Of a stretch of DNA of 64,000 nucleotides, positions 17,705 to 30,146 are shown piece by piece. The stretch is from Planococcus citri (Eukaryota; Arthropoda; Insecta; Hemiptera; Pseudococcidae), in NCBI RefSeq assembly GCF_950023065.1, contig NC_088679.1, positions 64,356,001 to 64,420,000 of the forward strand, in the 5' to 3' direction. The first letter of the stretch is position 1. Each line of letters opens with the position of its first letter. The notes beneath the pieces are model-generated. The model searched no databases. It was given only the letters and a program-made list of their open reading frames with translations, and was not told the origin of the DNA. The position numbers and the translations under genes are program-made.

Positions 17705-19186
17705 ATGAAAATCGTCACAGACGACTACGAAGTACAATTCAAAAACGTCTCCTCCGACAACGTCTTACCCAGCAGCCTGATAAGCAAAATCGTCTCAATC
17801 CTTGGCAGAAGAACATCTCAATCAGGTTCAGCAACTCCAACAGGTACACCCAGCTTATCAGCATCGAACGACGCCAACAAACAATTATTCGGCGGCAAAC
17901 TGCCACCGTTTATCGAACGAATAATCCAAAGAATACAAAACTACTTCTCGGTGTACAATCCACCCGAATACTTCGACAGCAATCGACCCCCGGCAACGAC
18001 TCTGACAGACGGACAACACTCGGCGATCACCTTGATCTGCTCAAATTCTAGCACCGGGTCGGTTTCGTGCAATGAGATGGGCGGTTCTGAAGAACAAGAA
18101 GAAGACTCCGAGCAGGGCGAAACATTAGAAGTATGCGATGGGGCAGCATCTTCGAATTCAGCCGAAGAAGAAAACACCATCGGCATTGGCAGCGGTGGAG
18201 ATGAGGCAGCTTCCCAACAAGAAGAATATAATGTGGTTGTAACCCATACCATTGTTCAAGACAGCTCATTAAACGTGTATTCGCCAATTCCGCCACCAGC
18301 TCCGGTGCCCATCGCAGCAGATGCCACACAAATGGTCAGCAACGTGGTAGTAATTTTAGAACCGGCTGTGGGCCAATATTCGCCACCACCTCTGGACAAT
18401 CCGGATAAAAAAAAGTTCTACGTTTATGTAAATCCGACTAAAAATCAGGCTCAGAAGTTGAAAACAGCCACCGAAAGTGGAGAGGAAACAGATAAATTGG
18501 AAAATTTTCAACCTTACACCAACACAACTTACACGGTTATTATTCGAGGCGATCAATTACAAGAATACAATACAAATCTGCAAAACGCCAGTAGTGCTTC
18601 TTTAGATCCTGAAATCGCCATCTACATTCGTAACTCGAACTCGACCAAGAATAAGTTGAAAAAGTGTAAATTACCATCCCAGCCAACTGAACAGGGAGGT
18701 GCAGATTGCGAACAAAATGCAAACGCATCCGACCAATCATTGACAAGTAGATCTGCCAGTACTTTAGGCGAATCGATGAGTAATGCGGAGGGTGACGAGG
18801 ATGCCAGCTCAGTGAGAATGGCGGAGGTGAAAAGTAACGAAAATAATTCCAATAAAGTACCGAATATCAACTTGATGCTGGTACCGCCCAATGATCAACA
18901 AAAGTCCAAGAACAAATCTTGCGCGAACAAGAACAAAATGAAAAATCCTCAGCTTCAGTATTACGTACTAAAGCCAGACAATGGTAATAAGATTAAAACG
19001 GACGAAAAAGAAAAACCAACGTATTACTTGCAGAAGACCAATATCGATGCTGGAACTCTTTCTCAAACTTATCTGCCACCATATCCGTCATCATCATCAT
19101 CATCATCATCATCATCAGTACAACAACCACAAAGTGCAGATGAATCTTCTCCTTCATCTGCGGATTTGTTTATAACTTCTTCCTGA
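17705..19186 (+). CDS. Ser-rich orphan protein, 493 aa
   Basis: Long frame of clearly coding composition (CpG-containing, GC-richer than its flanks) with an ATG at 17705. The frame stays open upstream to a good acceptor (CCAACAG at 17652-17658), so the exon may begin at 17659 with coding or 5' UTR sequence from an unseen upstream exon. Residues 1-90 contain the most ordered-looking segment (LISKIVSILGRR; PFIERIIQRIQNYF). Next comes an acidic SEEQEEDSEQ stretch and a Pro-rich patch with PIPPPAPVPI. The rest is Asn/Lys/Ser-rich with two Tyr-rich strands (KKFYVYVNPTKNQ; LQYYVLKPDNG). Near the end a (TCA)10 tract encodes ten Ser and is probably length-variable. I do not recognise a domain. Confidence 0.65.
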   Translation: MKIVTDDYEVQFKNVSSDNVLPSSLISKIVSILGRRTSQSGSATPTGTPSLSASNDANKQLFGGKLPPFIERIIQRIQNYFSVYNPPEYFDSNRPPATTLTDGQHSAITLICSNSSTGSVSCNEMGGSEEQEEDSEQGETLEVCDGAASSNSAEEENTIGIGSGGDEAASQQEEYNVVVTHTIVQDSSLNVYSPIPPPAPVPIAADATQMVSNVVVILEPAVGQYSPPPLDNPDKKKFYVYVNPTKNQAQKLKTATESGEETDKLENFQPYTNTTYTVIIRGDQLQEYNTNLQNASSASLDPEIAIYIRNSNSTKNKLKKCKLPSQPTEQGGADCEQNANASDQSLTSRSASTLGESMSNAEGDEDASSVRMAEVKSNENNSNKVPNINLMLVPPNDQQKSKNKSCANKNKMKNPQLQYYVLKPDNGNKIKTDEKEKPTYYLQKTNIDAGTLSQTYLPPYPSSSSSSSSSSVQQPQSADESSPSSADLFITSS

Positions 19187-19640
19187 AATGATGATGGGAG
19201 TCTGATTTCTTAAATTATTTATTAATTCATTCAACTGTTTATTTATTTATTTGTGTATTTATTTATTTGTTTGTCTGACTAATATATGGATCATTGTTGT
19301 TATTGTTAGTGGTATTGTAGGTATACCCAGTGGTCGAAATCGAAACGATTGAACAGTACAAGTTTTGATTTCATTGGCTCACTGAAATGACTCATTTCAT
19401 TTCATATATCTATCCTGTACAAGAAATTGACATGTACCAATATTTGTGCTTTTACCCATAAAAAATGAAGAGCTATTTTGAAAATGTTGATTTTCAACGG
19501 ATCTCTTACTAATAAATTAATCATGTAGGTAACTCATGAACTGAAAACATGTTTATTCAGACAATTTATTACAAGTGGATTTATATCTATATATCACATT
19601 TTTATTCGCAATAAATTCCTATTAGCCATTTTGATTTGCT
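19187..19640. other. 3' flank of the Ser-rich gene
   Basis: T-rich TTATTTATTTAT tract right after the stop, then several AATAAA-containing words (near 19512 and 19610) that could serve as poly(A) signals. No other gene. Confidence 0.45.
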
Positions 19641-21350
19641 TTGCTTACTGAAAAGCAAAAATTTCTATCGTTTTTAAAAAAACAAGAATTTATCAACTTG
19701 ATTTATTTTTTAATTTTTAGCAAAAAGCAAGATTTTGAAAAGTTTTGTAAAAGGAAAGGCTTTTTGGAAATTTTTGACAAAAATGCTAGAATTTTGGACA
19801 ATTTTTTTTTCAAGGAAGGTTTTGAAATTTTTGAAAAAGGCCAAAGGGTAAAAATTTTCAGCCATTTTCCTAAAACACAAATTTTTGTCAATTTATTGAA
19901 AAAATAAAATTTCAATTTCAGCAAAAAGCAAGACTTAAATTATAGCAATTATTGGTTGAAAAAGTGTTTTTCGCTATTTCGATCGAAAAAGCGAGAATTT
20001 TTGTACAATTTTGGACAAATTAATAGGATTTATTTTGGAATTTTATCCAAAAAATTAGCCGTTTCACTAAAAAGCAAACATTTTTTGTCATTTTTGAAAA
20101 AGCAAAAAAAATTAATTTTTTAGTGGGTAAAATGCTAGATTTTATTTAACAATTTTATGAAAACAAAAGGCTTTGAGGAAATATCCTATGGAAGATCTGG
20201 AATTTTGAACAATCATGTTCAAAAAAGGGGGACTTCTTGAAATGCTTGGAAAAAAACTGAAATTTTTCAGCAAGTTTGCAGTTTTTTTCTATACTCTTGT
20301 AAGTTTTTCCGAAAAAAGTAAGACCGACAATTTCAGCAAAAAGCAAAACTTTGTAGCAATTATTGATTAAAAGAAAAACACTTCTTTGAAACTTAGGTTA
20401 ATAAAGGGATAACTTTTGTACAGTTTTCAGTAAAAAGTCATATATTTTAGAATTTTCTGCACTAAAAAAATGCAATTTTTGCAAATTTAAAAAAAATCAA
20501 AAATTTGCAAAATTTTTGAAAAATTGAGAATTTTGTCGAATTTTTGGCTGTATGCAAGACTTTGGCAAATTCAGAAGAAAAAAAAAACAGAAAATTTATT
20601 TACTTAGGTGATCAGAGCCCAAAAAAATGAGATATTTTCGCAGTTCCTGTCAAAAAATGAGACTTTTTAGAATTTTCTGCAAAAACTCAACAACTTTCAG
20701 CTTTAGCCATTTTCCTAAGAATCAAAATTGTTTGTCATTCTTGAAAAAGCAACATTTTTGACGAAAATCAAGACATGCAATTTTAGCATAAGTTTGAGGA
20801 AAGTTTTTTTTGGCAATTTCGATGAAATGTCAAACTTTATGACAATTTTGTAAACAAAGGAAGGCTTTTTAGAATTTTTGGAGAAAAATATAATTTTTTA
20901 GTAACTTTGCTAGAAAGCGAGAATTTTTGTAATTTTTTGGAAATTTCAGCAAAAAGCAGAACGTTTCATGGCAATAATTATAGGGGAAAATGTATAGGCA
21001 CTTCCTCACTATTCAAATCAAAAAAGCGAAAAAAACTGGACAATTTTGGGAAAAAAGTGTAACTTTCTGGAATTTTTTGCAAAAAACGACCATCCTAACA
21101 ATCAGCATCATTTTGGAAAAGCGACAATTAAAATTTTCGTCAATTTTGGAGAAAAGTGATAATTTTTGATAATTTTTGGCGAACAGCAGAAGGCTTTGAT
21201 AATTTCTTGGGAATTGAGTATTTGCCACAAAATTATAATTTTTCGAAACTTCGGTCAAAAAAGCAAAAATTGTAGATAATTTTTGAAAAAAAGTACGACT
21301 TTTTGGAATTTTTTGCAAAAAAAAAAAAAAGACAAGTCTTAGCCATTTCA
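19641..21350. repeat. degenerate AT-rich tandem-like array
   Basis: The words TTCAGCAAAAAGCAAGACTT, TTTTGGAATTTTTGC and AAGCGAGAATTTTTG recur roughly every 60-120 bp with many changes, always in the same orientation. It reads as an old, decayed satellite. The open frames inside are composition artefacts. Confidence 0.5.
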
Positions 21351-22300
21351 TTACTTAAATCAAGAACAATCATCGATCATCAGTTCATCACCTCGAAATA
21401 TAATTGAAATAATTACCCAATGTAAATTATTTCATCGTTTCAGATTCAAAAATCAACCAATTACTGTTTCTACGTAGGTATCAAACAGCTAAGTAGTTCT
21501 CGTTTACGAATCCGTATCGAACTGAATTCCGACGAATTCTGCTCCAATTTGAATTATATTTTTTTAACATTTCAAGGTGAAGTTTTGTTGTAGGTTTTCT
21601 TTACGAATATAATACCGACTTCGTATACAATGAAGGTTTGTTTCAAGAAAAATTCAAAAATCCTGGAGAATTAAAAATTGCGCTGGAGGCTCCAGAACGT
21701 CTCGAAACGAAGAAATCTGACTAAGAAAAATCGAAATTAATTTCAAAACTAATTTTCATCACTTTTGCCTACTGAATAAATAGGTATTTAAATTTTTATG
21801 AACATAAGTCGCCAAAAATGACCAATTTTGGAAATTCAAAACCAGGGATTTGTATAAAATCAACAATTTCTGAAACCCTCCAAAACACGATCGAATTCGA
21901 ACATTAATAATATTCGACAGTCGATAGACGTATTTGGTCAACGTCGAATATTCATCTCAATTTTTCAACATTTATTTTCAAATAACATATAATTTTGAAT
22001 TTTTTTTCCAATTTTTTTAAAAAATTGAATTTTTTTGGCAAAATTTATGTCAAATTTTTATTCTTTGAGCATCTTCTACGAAAATTTCAGCTTGCTTCTA
22101 AATTACTTACACATTTTATTGATTTTTATTCGCCCTAATTATATAGTTCATCAGATCGCCGAAATTAACCAAACATCAAAACAGGTAAACGCCAATCAAA
22201 CTTCATAAAGAGAAAAAAATGCCTCATTTGCCAAAAGATTTGACCTACCAAACACTATTTTCTGCACCTAAAATCTCAACACCCCATTTCCAATTTTAAT
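21351..22300. other. AT-rich spacer
   Basis: No supported feature except a short CTGGAGGCTCCAGAAC word near 21685. That word matches the unit of the repeat at 34467-36743. Confidence 0.4.
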
Positions 22301-24490
22301 GGGGCCATCGACCAGCAACTGTTGACAGTTAGCATGTCCAATTGTCGAATAATACCCATTCAGGTAAATCTTGACACGTTTTTCGATTCTCGTTTAAATA
22401 TTTATAAACGTGTTAACATTCCAACAAGTACAACAGGGATATCAGCAGTTTTCCTCTCACATCACCCCCTCCACAGTTGGCATTTTTTGCACCATCATTC
22501 AACGCTGATACGCGAACACGCGATCCACAAGCACAGGCAGGTAATCCGACATGTAAAATCTGAGTAAAAAGATGAAATTTCCAAAGCCCCACACACTCGT
22601 ACCTTACTTTTACCGATAACGCGAGGAAAAAGTGTAAAAAAAGAGAGAAAAACACGAGATATCCTCTCCCCACGACCCACGTTCACACATCGCGTTCTTC
22701 TTTTTTTTTTCAACTTAGTGGCACGAAAATAAATTATTTCGCTGTCGAGTGAAAAAGAAAGCAGAAACCATGAGAGAGAGAAGAGACTGCGAACCGCACA
22801 CAAAACGTAAAAAGAATTACCCAGCTTGTATACCTCGAGTCATGAAGCTGAAAAAACCCTCATCACCTTGGAGTTTTCAAAGTACAATGCTGTAAATGCA
22901 CCGACGATAACGTCTTTTTTGCACGCGAAAATCTCCCATAAGAGAGATAACGTCGTCGTCTCCACGTCTCCATTTTTGTCCTCGACAAAGTCATTCCTTC
23001 GTTCTTCATTCACCAACACCATTTCTCTTTGTACTGGGTCAACTTTAGACGCGGAATTTCAGACACTATAAGCTTTTTCCAGCATCCCACACCAACGCAA
23101 ACCTCAAAAAAAATTCTGCGAAAACCTACGCAATAATTCGTGACTTGGAAAATTCGAGAATTTCTCAAAATAGCTACGACCTAGACAGCAGGACACGTAC
23201 AATTGCACCGTTTCCAGACACCGACGACGACGAATCATCTCTCAAGGGAGAAGAAGACGATGCGGTGTTGTGGTAAAACCGCGACGATTTTCTATATTTT
23301 TTTTCACCTCGCATAAATCTCCCTAAGGTATTAGTTGGCGAGATTCACCTACACGAACGAGTAATATATTACACTGGCAACGTTTTTACCTATTTGTGTA
23401 TGTAGGTTAGGGTAACATCGACATAAGTACCGTATTCTTCTGCGTGGACTTGTGCTCTTTTTTTTGCACACTTGAGACACATTTATTCGCTCGAATACCA
23501 TTCCTGTGGATCGCGACGAAGACGAAGACGTGAATTTCATTACTTTGGCTAAAGGTGAGATGAAAGAAGCACCACTCAAGATGATCGGATTTTTTTGTTC
23601 AGTGCGATACAACACAAGCAGGATAAAGGAAACTCGGCTGTGGAAAAAAAATTAGTCTCGAGATTTAAAGGGATTACTTGGAAAGCATCTGTAAGAGTCG
23701 TACAACGCACGTGCGGTGATAAATGAACACGTTTTATTTTGTTACCCTTTAAATACATCTCATCGAGAAGACTACCTACCTATACTCGTACTCGTATACA
23801 GTGCGAAAGTGAAAAAAACACCACGCTTTCTATATTACTTAAAAATAAAGAAATTCGTCGACATTTTACACGGTGAGAGGAGGGGGTGGGTGGGGTGGGT
23901 TCACATCTTACACCTCGTTTCAAGCCCCTGTACAAAATAAGCAGATAATAATATCGTCGCTGAAACGAGCATGAGAAGTATATAAAAACAGGCTGCGAAA
24001 TATGCAGATATCATCGTAAAAAGCTACGTAGGTACCTACCCCGTGGTATACCTTGTATATACCACCTCTTCGTCTTCATCTTCTCCTCAGAGACGTTATT
24101 ATCGTACGCATCTCGCATCTCGTCGCGAGAGTAAGATTATGGGGATTTTTTATGACTCTGAACGAGGGCGTCGGTGACCTTATATATATATTTTCTTACA
24201 CATACAGAAGACGCACGTACGCTGTACGTTGTTGTATGTAGGTGAACGTATGTACTCGTATAAGTAGGTATATAACCTACCAACCGAGTAAAAGTAGATA
24301 CATGAGTATGAGACGAGGAGTATGTGTTAACATTAGTCGTAAAAATGCTATAGCTCGTTATTACCTACTCCGCATTAGACGTATAATATAATGGTCTTTT
24401 ATATCGAAAACTAATTCGAGAAAATTGTTGAAAAACGTACACGCAGGTTTAAATAAAACGCTTCGCGGATGGCGAAAGAGCTCGGGTCCT
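22301..24490. other. GC-richer stretch, possible unseen promoter/noncoding exons
   Basis: More C/G and CpG than the flanks, with CGTCGTCGTC runs and tracts of short pyrimidine words. Open frames on both strands are short and overlap, so I call no gene. Regulatory or untranslated exon DNA is possible but not shown. Confidence 0.35.
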
Positions 24491-24723
24491 GGGGAGACAT
24501 AAAGAAGCCTGGTTAAACGCGCCAACTGTTACTAGGTTATGGGAATTTTCAATATTACACACATCGACCGAGAGATGGCTTGAGAGCGAATGAGTGCAGA
24601 AAAATATTCTGATAAGCTATCTTCAGTAAGAAGAATTATGTTTTTCCAAGAACTCGAACTGCCAGAAATTGGCTGACAACATTGAGTAAGTAGTTATGAT
24701 TTCTTCACTTCAGTTTACCAACA

Positions 24724-24901
24724 GGGTTATTCCACGTCAATCAGACCAAGAAGTGTTAAGGGGGAAGGAGGGGGGATGGTCGGCGATTTTTTTTGAAGTT
24801 TTTGCTGTGGAAAGAACTTCCGAAGGGATGGCCAATGGCACAAATCGCCGCCCTCTAGCATTTTTTCAAAGGCTGCTAGTAGGGGGTGTTAAAGTTTTCA
24901 G
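24724..24901 (+). repeat. dispersed repeat, copy 1
   Basis: Begins AGGGTTATTCCACGTCAA and ends AAAGTTTTCAG. It matches 63773-63936 throughout, including the GCGCAAATCGC-like centre and CAAAGGCTGCTAG. The shared end point marks a real element edge. Confidence 0.75.
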
Positions 24902-24903
24902 TG

Positions 24904-25570
24904 CCGACTCTCAAAAATTCTGAAAAAGATAATATTTATGTATTATGGACAACTTTTCATGCTGAACAACATAACCCTATTAAAAAATTGCAATGGCGTT
25001 ATTTCGTGAAGTCGATTTAAAAAAATGCGAAATATTGCGATTTTTTGATTTGAAACATGAAAAATAATTTTGACTGGTGAAGTTGACCCATTCGACTCCT
25101 ATTTTCACAAATCCGTTGAAAAATCTGAGAAACCACTTTCACTCGATGAAATAAACTCATCACAAAAAAATTCAATTTTCAATTCCAAACATCAAAAAAA
25201 GTTTAAATCGATTCAGTTGCCTGATTTTGACTTCTTTCTGACGTATTTCTTGAAAAAGGTGATAAAAATTACACTCAAAGCAAAAAATTTGAAATTCATT
25301 TATTTTTTTAATTTTGATTTTTGTTGATGAGTTCAAGTATTTCATTAAGTGAAAAAGTTTTTTTCAACTTTTTCAGAGAATGCGTAAAAATAGGGGTCAA
25401 AGGGTTCAACTTCACCAATCAAAACTTTTTTTCATATTTTAAATATTAAAAATTAGTATATTTTAGCAAACTTTCTATTTTTTTAAATCGACTTCACGAA
25501 ATAACGCCATTTCAATTTTCAAACATGTTTGTCCAGCATGATCATTTTTTTCAGAATTTTTGAGAGTCGG
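24904..25570. mobile_element. 667-bp fold-back element
   Basis: Terminal arm CCGACTCTCAAAAATTCTGA is mirrored at the right end. Further in, GCGTTATTTCGTGAAGTCGA near 24993 is mirrored near 25487, and GTGAAGTTGA near 25078 is mirrored by TCAACTTCAC near 25408. No coding capacity. Non-autonomous inverted-repeat element adjoining the dispersed repeat on its left. Confidence 0.7.
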
Positions 25571-26130
25571 AACGATATCAATGAATTAATCAATTGGGAA
25601 CGATATGTAATATGAAAACTATGAAGTGTTTGGCTTATCTTCGATAATATTATAAAATATTGGTTCTAGTGACGATCAGATCACGCACGTAAAACCACAT
25701 CTGTTTACTCGATATGAGTAGACTTGAGTCTATGTATATTGTATGTGATTGAAGATAATATATAGGGTGTCCCATAAAATTAAGATGCCAAGTAGGTGTC
25801 GCATAGACGAATAAAATGTGTCCATTTTGAAGTTTAAAAGGGCTACTGTATTGTAAATTTTTCAAAGAATTCAATTTGAAACTTTTCGAAAGTCTTTCAA
25901 AACCCCTAAGCTTTGGGGTGGGGGGAGGGGAGTCCCGCGATGAGGCCAGTTTTTGGACCCAGACAGTTATCAACTGAACTCCAATGAGCCGAATACGAAT
26001 CTGTGGGTAATTAACCCGAAATAACCGTTTTTTGGGCTCAAGGGGCTCCCAAAGTTGCAAATAAAGAAAGAATTTTATGAATAACCACCGAGTCAGAGTG
26101 GTCCTTATTTCGAAGTAGAGGTTTTCCTCC
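25571..26130. other. repeat-like spacer, no gene
   Basis: Contains a TATAGGGTGTCCCATAAAAT end-like word at about 25761, typical of a transposon terminus, without a matching second end. The 181-codon minus frame here is rejected as coding. Confidence 0.4.
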
Positions 26131-26667
26131 CTCCCAACCCCCGAAGTGGTGACCTCTGGAAAGAAAATAATTCCTTGTTTTTTTATTTTTTCCATTTTTG
26201 AAAAACTAGGGCTGTGGTGGGGCCTTCAATTCTAAAAAATTTTATAAAATGCAAATTCACTAAAAAATTTTAAAATTTCACAATTTCAAGTTCTGTTACC
26301 TCTAAAAAGTCTCTCTTGAGTAAAATAAACTCTTATGACGATTTTAGTACCCTCCAGTGAAAACCAAGTTAACCTCTCAAATTCAATGGAAAATAGGAAT
26401 TTCAGCTATTCTAGGGGACTGACCGGACGTGGTTTTCTAGGGATGGGGTTAATATCCTCATCAGAGTTCATTTTACTCAAAAGAGACTTTTTAAAAGTGA
26501 TAGAACTTAAAAATTTTGAATTTTGAAAATTTGGCTTTGAAGTTGTATTTTTTTCAATTATTGAAAATTGATACGCCCACCGCAGCCCGAATTTTTCTAA
26601 AATGGAAAAAATTAAAAAATAGGGAATTATTTTCTCACCATGAGGTCACCAATTTGAAGGCTGGGAG
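26131..26667. mobile_element. fold-back element (MITE-like), copy 1
   Basis: Ends CTCCCA...TGGGAG. The inner arms pair GGTGACCTC with GAGGTCACC, and AAAATAATTCC-type with GGAATTATTTT. The centre contains CTAGGGATGGGGTTAATATC, and the whole is shared with 28032-28573. No coding capacity. Confidence 0.7.
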
Positions 26668-27405
26668 CAGCAGAAATCGCGAGTTTTTTTTTTGTCACTT
26701 ATTTAAGGACCATCCTACACTGACATGAGAGTATATCATTTTCAAAAATGTAACTTTCATAATTGAGCTTTTTTGGGTCGAATTCTGGGATTTTACTCTT
26801 CGAAAAAACGTTAAAATCACGTCTTCACGATTCAACGAAGTAGGTACGAATGAAATCTCAGAATTTGACCCAAAGTAGCTCAAGCTTCTTGATCAAAATA
26901 TTAGACCCATTCTTTATCAAAAGCCAAAATTGCAAAAAATTTACTTTTTCGTCAATATACGAAGTACACCCATTCTTAATCGAAATTGCAAAAAAAAAAT
27001 TCGAGTAGGTAAGTATTTTGGTGATTTTTTTGTGAACCATTGCTCATTTGAACAAAAAGACGAGAAATTCTGTGAATTTGCTCTTGATTTGGTCAGATGA
27101 AAACCTCCCCCGGCGTGATCGATACATTATTTTATCGTGTTGGAAAAAATAATGGAGTATACAGACAATCAATTGTCTGGTTTAGAGGTAAATAGTATGA
27201 ATATTCTATGTAATTTTCAGTTCGTATATGCAGTAACAATAATAATTTAGGTATATTGATTTTTTGGCATGATTTTATAAATCCACTCGTGGCACGAGAT
27301 GATAATGTTTACGCCAAAAATCTCAAATAATCTATGTACTATATATGTAGGGATATTTATCTCGTGATAGAAATCCTAGTTTATAATCCGTACATTATAC
27401 AATAA
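26668..27405. other. AT-rich spacer
   Basis: Contains a short inverted pair: AATTGAGCTTTTTTGGGTCG near 26760 faces GACCCAAAGTAGCTCAAG near 26867. This may be another small fold-back. No gene. Confidence 0.4.
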
Positions 27406-27949
27406 TTGATACATAAAAAATTTTCTACAAAGATCCGATCGGAACCCGGTGGTCCCGAAGGGACACATATGGTACGAAATTACGAATTTTTGAACCAGAT
27501 ATTGCAACGTTGTTTGACATATCTGCAATCTGCATGCAAATGTGGCCTTGAATCCATATGTAACGTTTGTAAAAGTATACCAACAGCTACGCCGCTATGA
27601 GACAATTTCTCAACGATCAACGAAGTACCCAGTACCTACCCCTGGAATGAATATCAGTATACAGTATTATGGATCTTAGGGGTCGGAACCTTTGTCTCAG
27701 CGTTCAAACGGGAGTGAGTTTGTCCCACCTCAAATTATGCTTGCGCCATCATGTCGACCTCGATTGAAATTGAACAATGTTACTGAGGTATGCGATCGGC
27801 ATAACGTATCAGATAGGGTTGCTTCCCACCTTCTCTGGGCTGCTTTAATGGACTGTGAGATAGCCAAGGATGATTGCTCAAATTTAGTCCATCGAAGTAA
27901 AATAAGACGAAGCAGAAGTTCAACTCGTAAAGAAACGCTCTTAGCATAA
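27406..27949 (+). pseudogene. remnant of an arthropod multicopy gene
   Basis: Two plus-strand stretches belong together. The first, near 27505-27600, has SACKCGLESICNVCK, a Cys pattern like the ACKC...C-x-C segment of an expanded arthropod gene family. The second, near 27740-27925, has VCDRHNVSDRVASHLLWAAL followed by HRSKIRRSR, resembling that family's DRxxVSDRxAA...DRxKxRRE block. The frame changes between them and no start is credible, so I call a broken copy. The family assignment is from memory and needs a search. Confidence 0.4.
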
Positions 27950-28031
27950 GGATTTCAAACCGATTAGGTATGCATTACAATGCTACTTATTTACGTAGCC
28001 TGTGCAAATTGAAAAAATATCAGGATAATAT

Positions 28032-28573
28032 CTCCCAACCATCGAAGTGGTGACCTCTGGCGAGAAAATATTTCCCTATTTTTCATTTTTTCCATTTTCG
28101 AAAAACTCGAGTTGCGGCGGCGGGCCTCCCAATTTTTAAGAATATTTTTCAACACAAATTCACTGTAAAATTTCAGTTTTCAAGTTTCAAGTTCTGTTAT
28201 CTCTAAGCAGTCTCTTTTGAGTAAGATAAACTCTCATGACGATTTCAGTCCCCTTCCATTGATAACCAAGCTAACCACCCTAAAATAGCTGAAATTTAAT
28301 GAAAAATACGAATTTCAGCTATTCTAGGTGACCGACTTGGTTTTCTAGGGATGGGGTTAATATCCTCATGAGAGTTCATTTTACTCAAAAGAGACTTTTT
28401 AAAAATGTCGAACTTGAAAATTTTGAATTTAAAAAACTTTGTTTCGAAGTTGGATTTTTTCAAATTTTTGAAAATTGAGAGGCCCACCGCAGCCCGAGTT
28501 TCTCAAAAAACGGGAAAAATAAAAAATAGGGAATTATTTTCTAACCAGAGGTCACCAATTTGAAGGCTGGGAG
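28032..28573. mobile_element. fold-back element (MITE-like), copy 2
   Basis: Same ends, arms and centre as the copy at 26131, about 80% similar by eye. The two copies lie in the same orientation on either side of the 27.4-kb pseudogene. Confidence 0.7.
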
Positions 28574-28717
28574 CAGAAGAAATCGCGATATTTTTTTGTC
28601 ATGTACAAATACTGAGGAAACGTGGCAAACCCCATTTTGAAAGTAAGGATATAAATTCCAAGGTAGGGTACCTTTCAGGATTTTATAAGTTTTCATTCGT
28701 TGGAAACATCTTTCAAC

Positions 28718-29035
28718 ATGTACACGGTGTGCTGTGGCCTACGCGATAGTTTGGATAGATTCAAAAAATACAAATTGTCCAAATACAACAATAAGAAAGT
28801 CACCAAAGGTATGGAAACGCCGCAAAAGATGATATATCTCTACCATTCGTTTCTGAACGATACGAATAATGAAGTAGCCTCCGCAATCAACGATGAAATC
28901 GAAGCCCAAAACATCAGTAAGGAGATGTTTCATCAAGGAAAAGGGAGAAAAATCTCTTCAATGAAATTGAGGATTTGCGATTATTTTTTTTCGTGTACCC
29001 ACCAGATTCGTGTATCATATACGAGTACAATATAA
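28718..29035 (+). CDS. doubtful ORF, 105 aa
   Basis: The ATG at 28718 starts MYTVCCGLRDSLDRFKKYKL and runs to 29035. The middle (ETPQKMIYLYHSFLND; EVASAINDEIEAQ) has ordinary protein composition and mixed codons, but the last 20 codons look like AT-rich run-off. It may be a single decayed exon. Not recognised. Confidence 0.25.
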   Translation: MYTVCCGLRDSLDRFKKYKLSKYNNKKVTKGMETPQKMIYLYHSFLNDTNNEVASAINDEIEAQNISKEMFHQGKGRKISSMKLRICDYFFSCTHQIRVSYTSTI

Positions 29036-30146
29036 CTTTTATTATGTACCATAACAATTAATTAATTTTAAAGTACGTCAATGTATGTAGGTACTTATTC
29101 ATTTTTAATTTTTCAATTTTTTTAAATACTTTCATCGTCATATTTCATTACTTTTTCCTTCGATAGAATTAAGATACGACATTGTACTATCATTTACTCA
29201 ATAACTAGACTCCCACATACAATTTTTCTTCTATTCAAAATTACAATGACAAAGTCCACCTTTTGAGCATAATTTTTTAATAGAAGCAAGTGGGAAAATG
29301 CATGCTACCTACTGTATAAATAAATCTTATAGACTTCGTTTATTTCGATAAAATGTTCTATTTTAAATAGAATATCGACCTTTAAACCAGATCAGATTTT
29401 TCATAATTTGTATGTTTAACTAACTACGATTACATAACACCAACTCTCATAAATAACACAATTTCTATAAATTTTTGTAAGCACAAAAACAAGACTTATG
29501 CTTCATTTTCAACGTCCTGAATCGATTGATGATGATTTTGAGTAATTGTAGAGTCTCCAAGGGGCCAAAGGGGGAGGGTGTTTTCGGATTTTTCAGTTTT
29601 GGAAAAATTACCATAAAAATGATCAAAATGAAATTCAGAACGTGTAAGCTCATTACCAATTTCGTGGCTTTTCATAGATTATAGGTTGATTTTTTAGCAA
29701 ATCATTTCTAATAATTCAGATTCGGATTTTAATCGTGTTTTTTCGACGATTAAAAAATTCAAAAATTCACTGGAGGCTTTCGAAGTTAAAACAGCTCGAA
29801 ATCACCCCACAAAGTCGATTCGGAGGATGGAAAATTCTTATTGTCAGAATAAAAATTATTCGCTAATTGAGAATCTCTGAAGGTGGCGGGAGGAAGGGGG
29901 AGGGGCCATTTCAAGTAATATAGTGACAAGAGACAACCTAAGGCTTCAAATAAATGACAAATTCGTAAAAATCAAAATGAATCGCGAATTATCTTGAAAA
30001 TGGCTGTTTTTGCGTATTTTAAAAGTGAGATAAAATTTCCAATAAAGTGAAAAAACCTATTGAAAATCGCATTTTACTCTAAATAGGCGTCAGTAACCAT
30101 CGAAAATTTTTTTTTTGATTTTTTGAAAATTTCAAAATTTTGAACA
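29036..30146. other. AT-rich spacer
   Basis: No supported gene. A TCACTGGAGGCTTTCGAAG word near 29770 is a lone relative of the 34.5-36.7 kb repeat unit. Confidence 0.4.

Noticed and set aside
17941..18252. Minus-strand frames inside the Ser-rich gene
   Set aside because: Shadow frames of the plus-strand coding sequence.
25650..26195. 181-codon minus-strand frame
   Set aside because: It crosses into the fold-back element at 26131 and a transposon-end-like GGGTGTCCC. Composition follows the repeats and no motif is seen.
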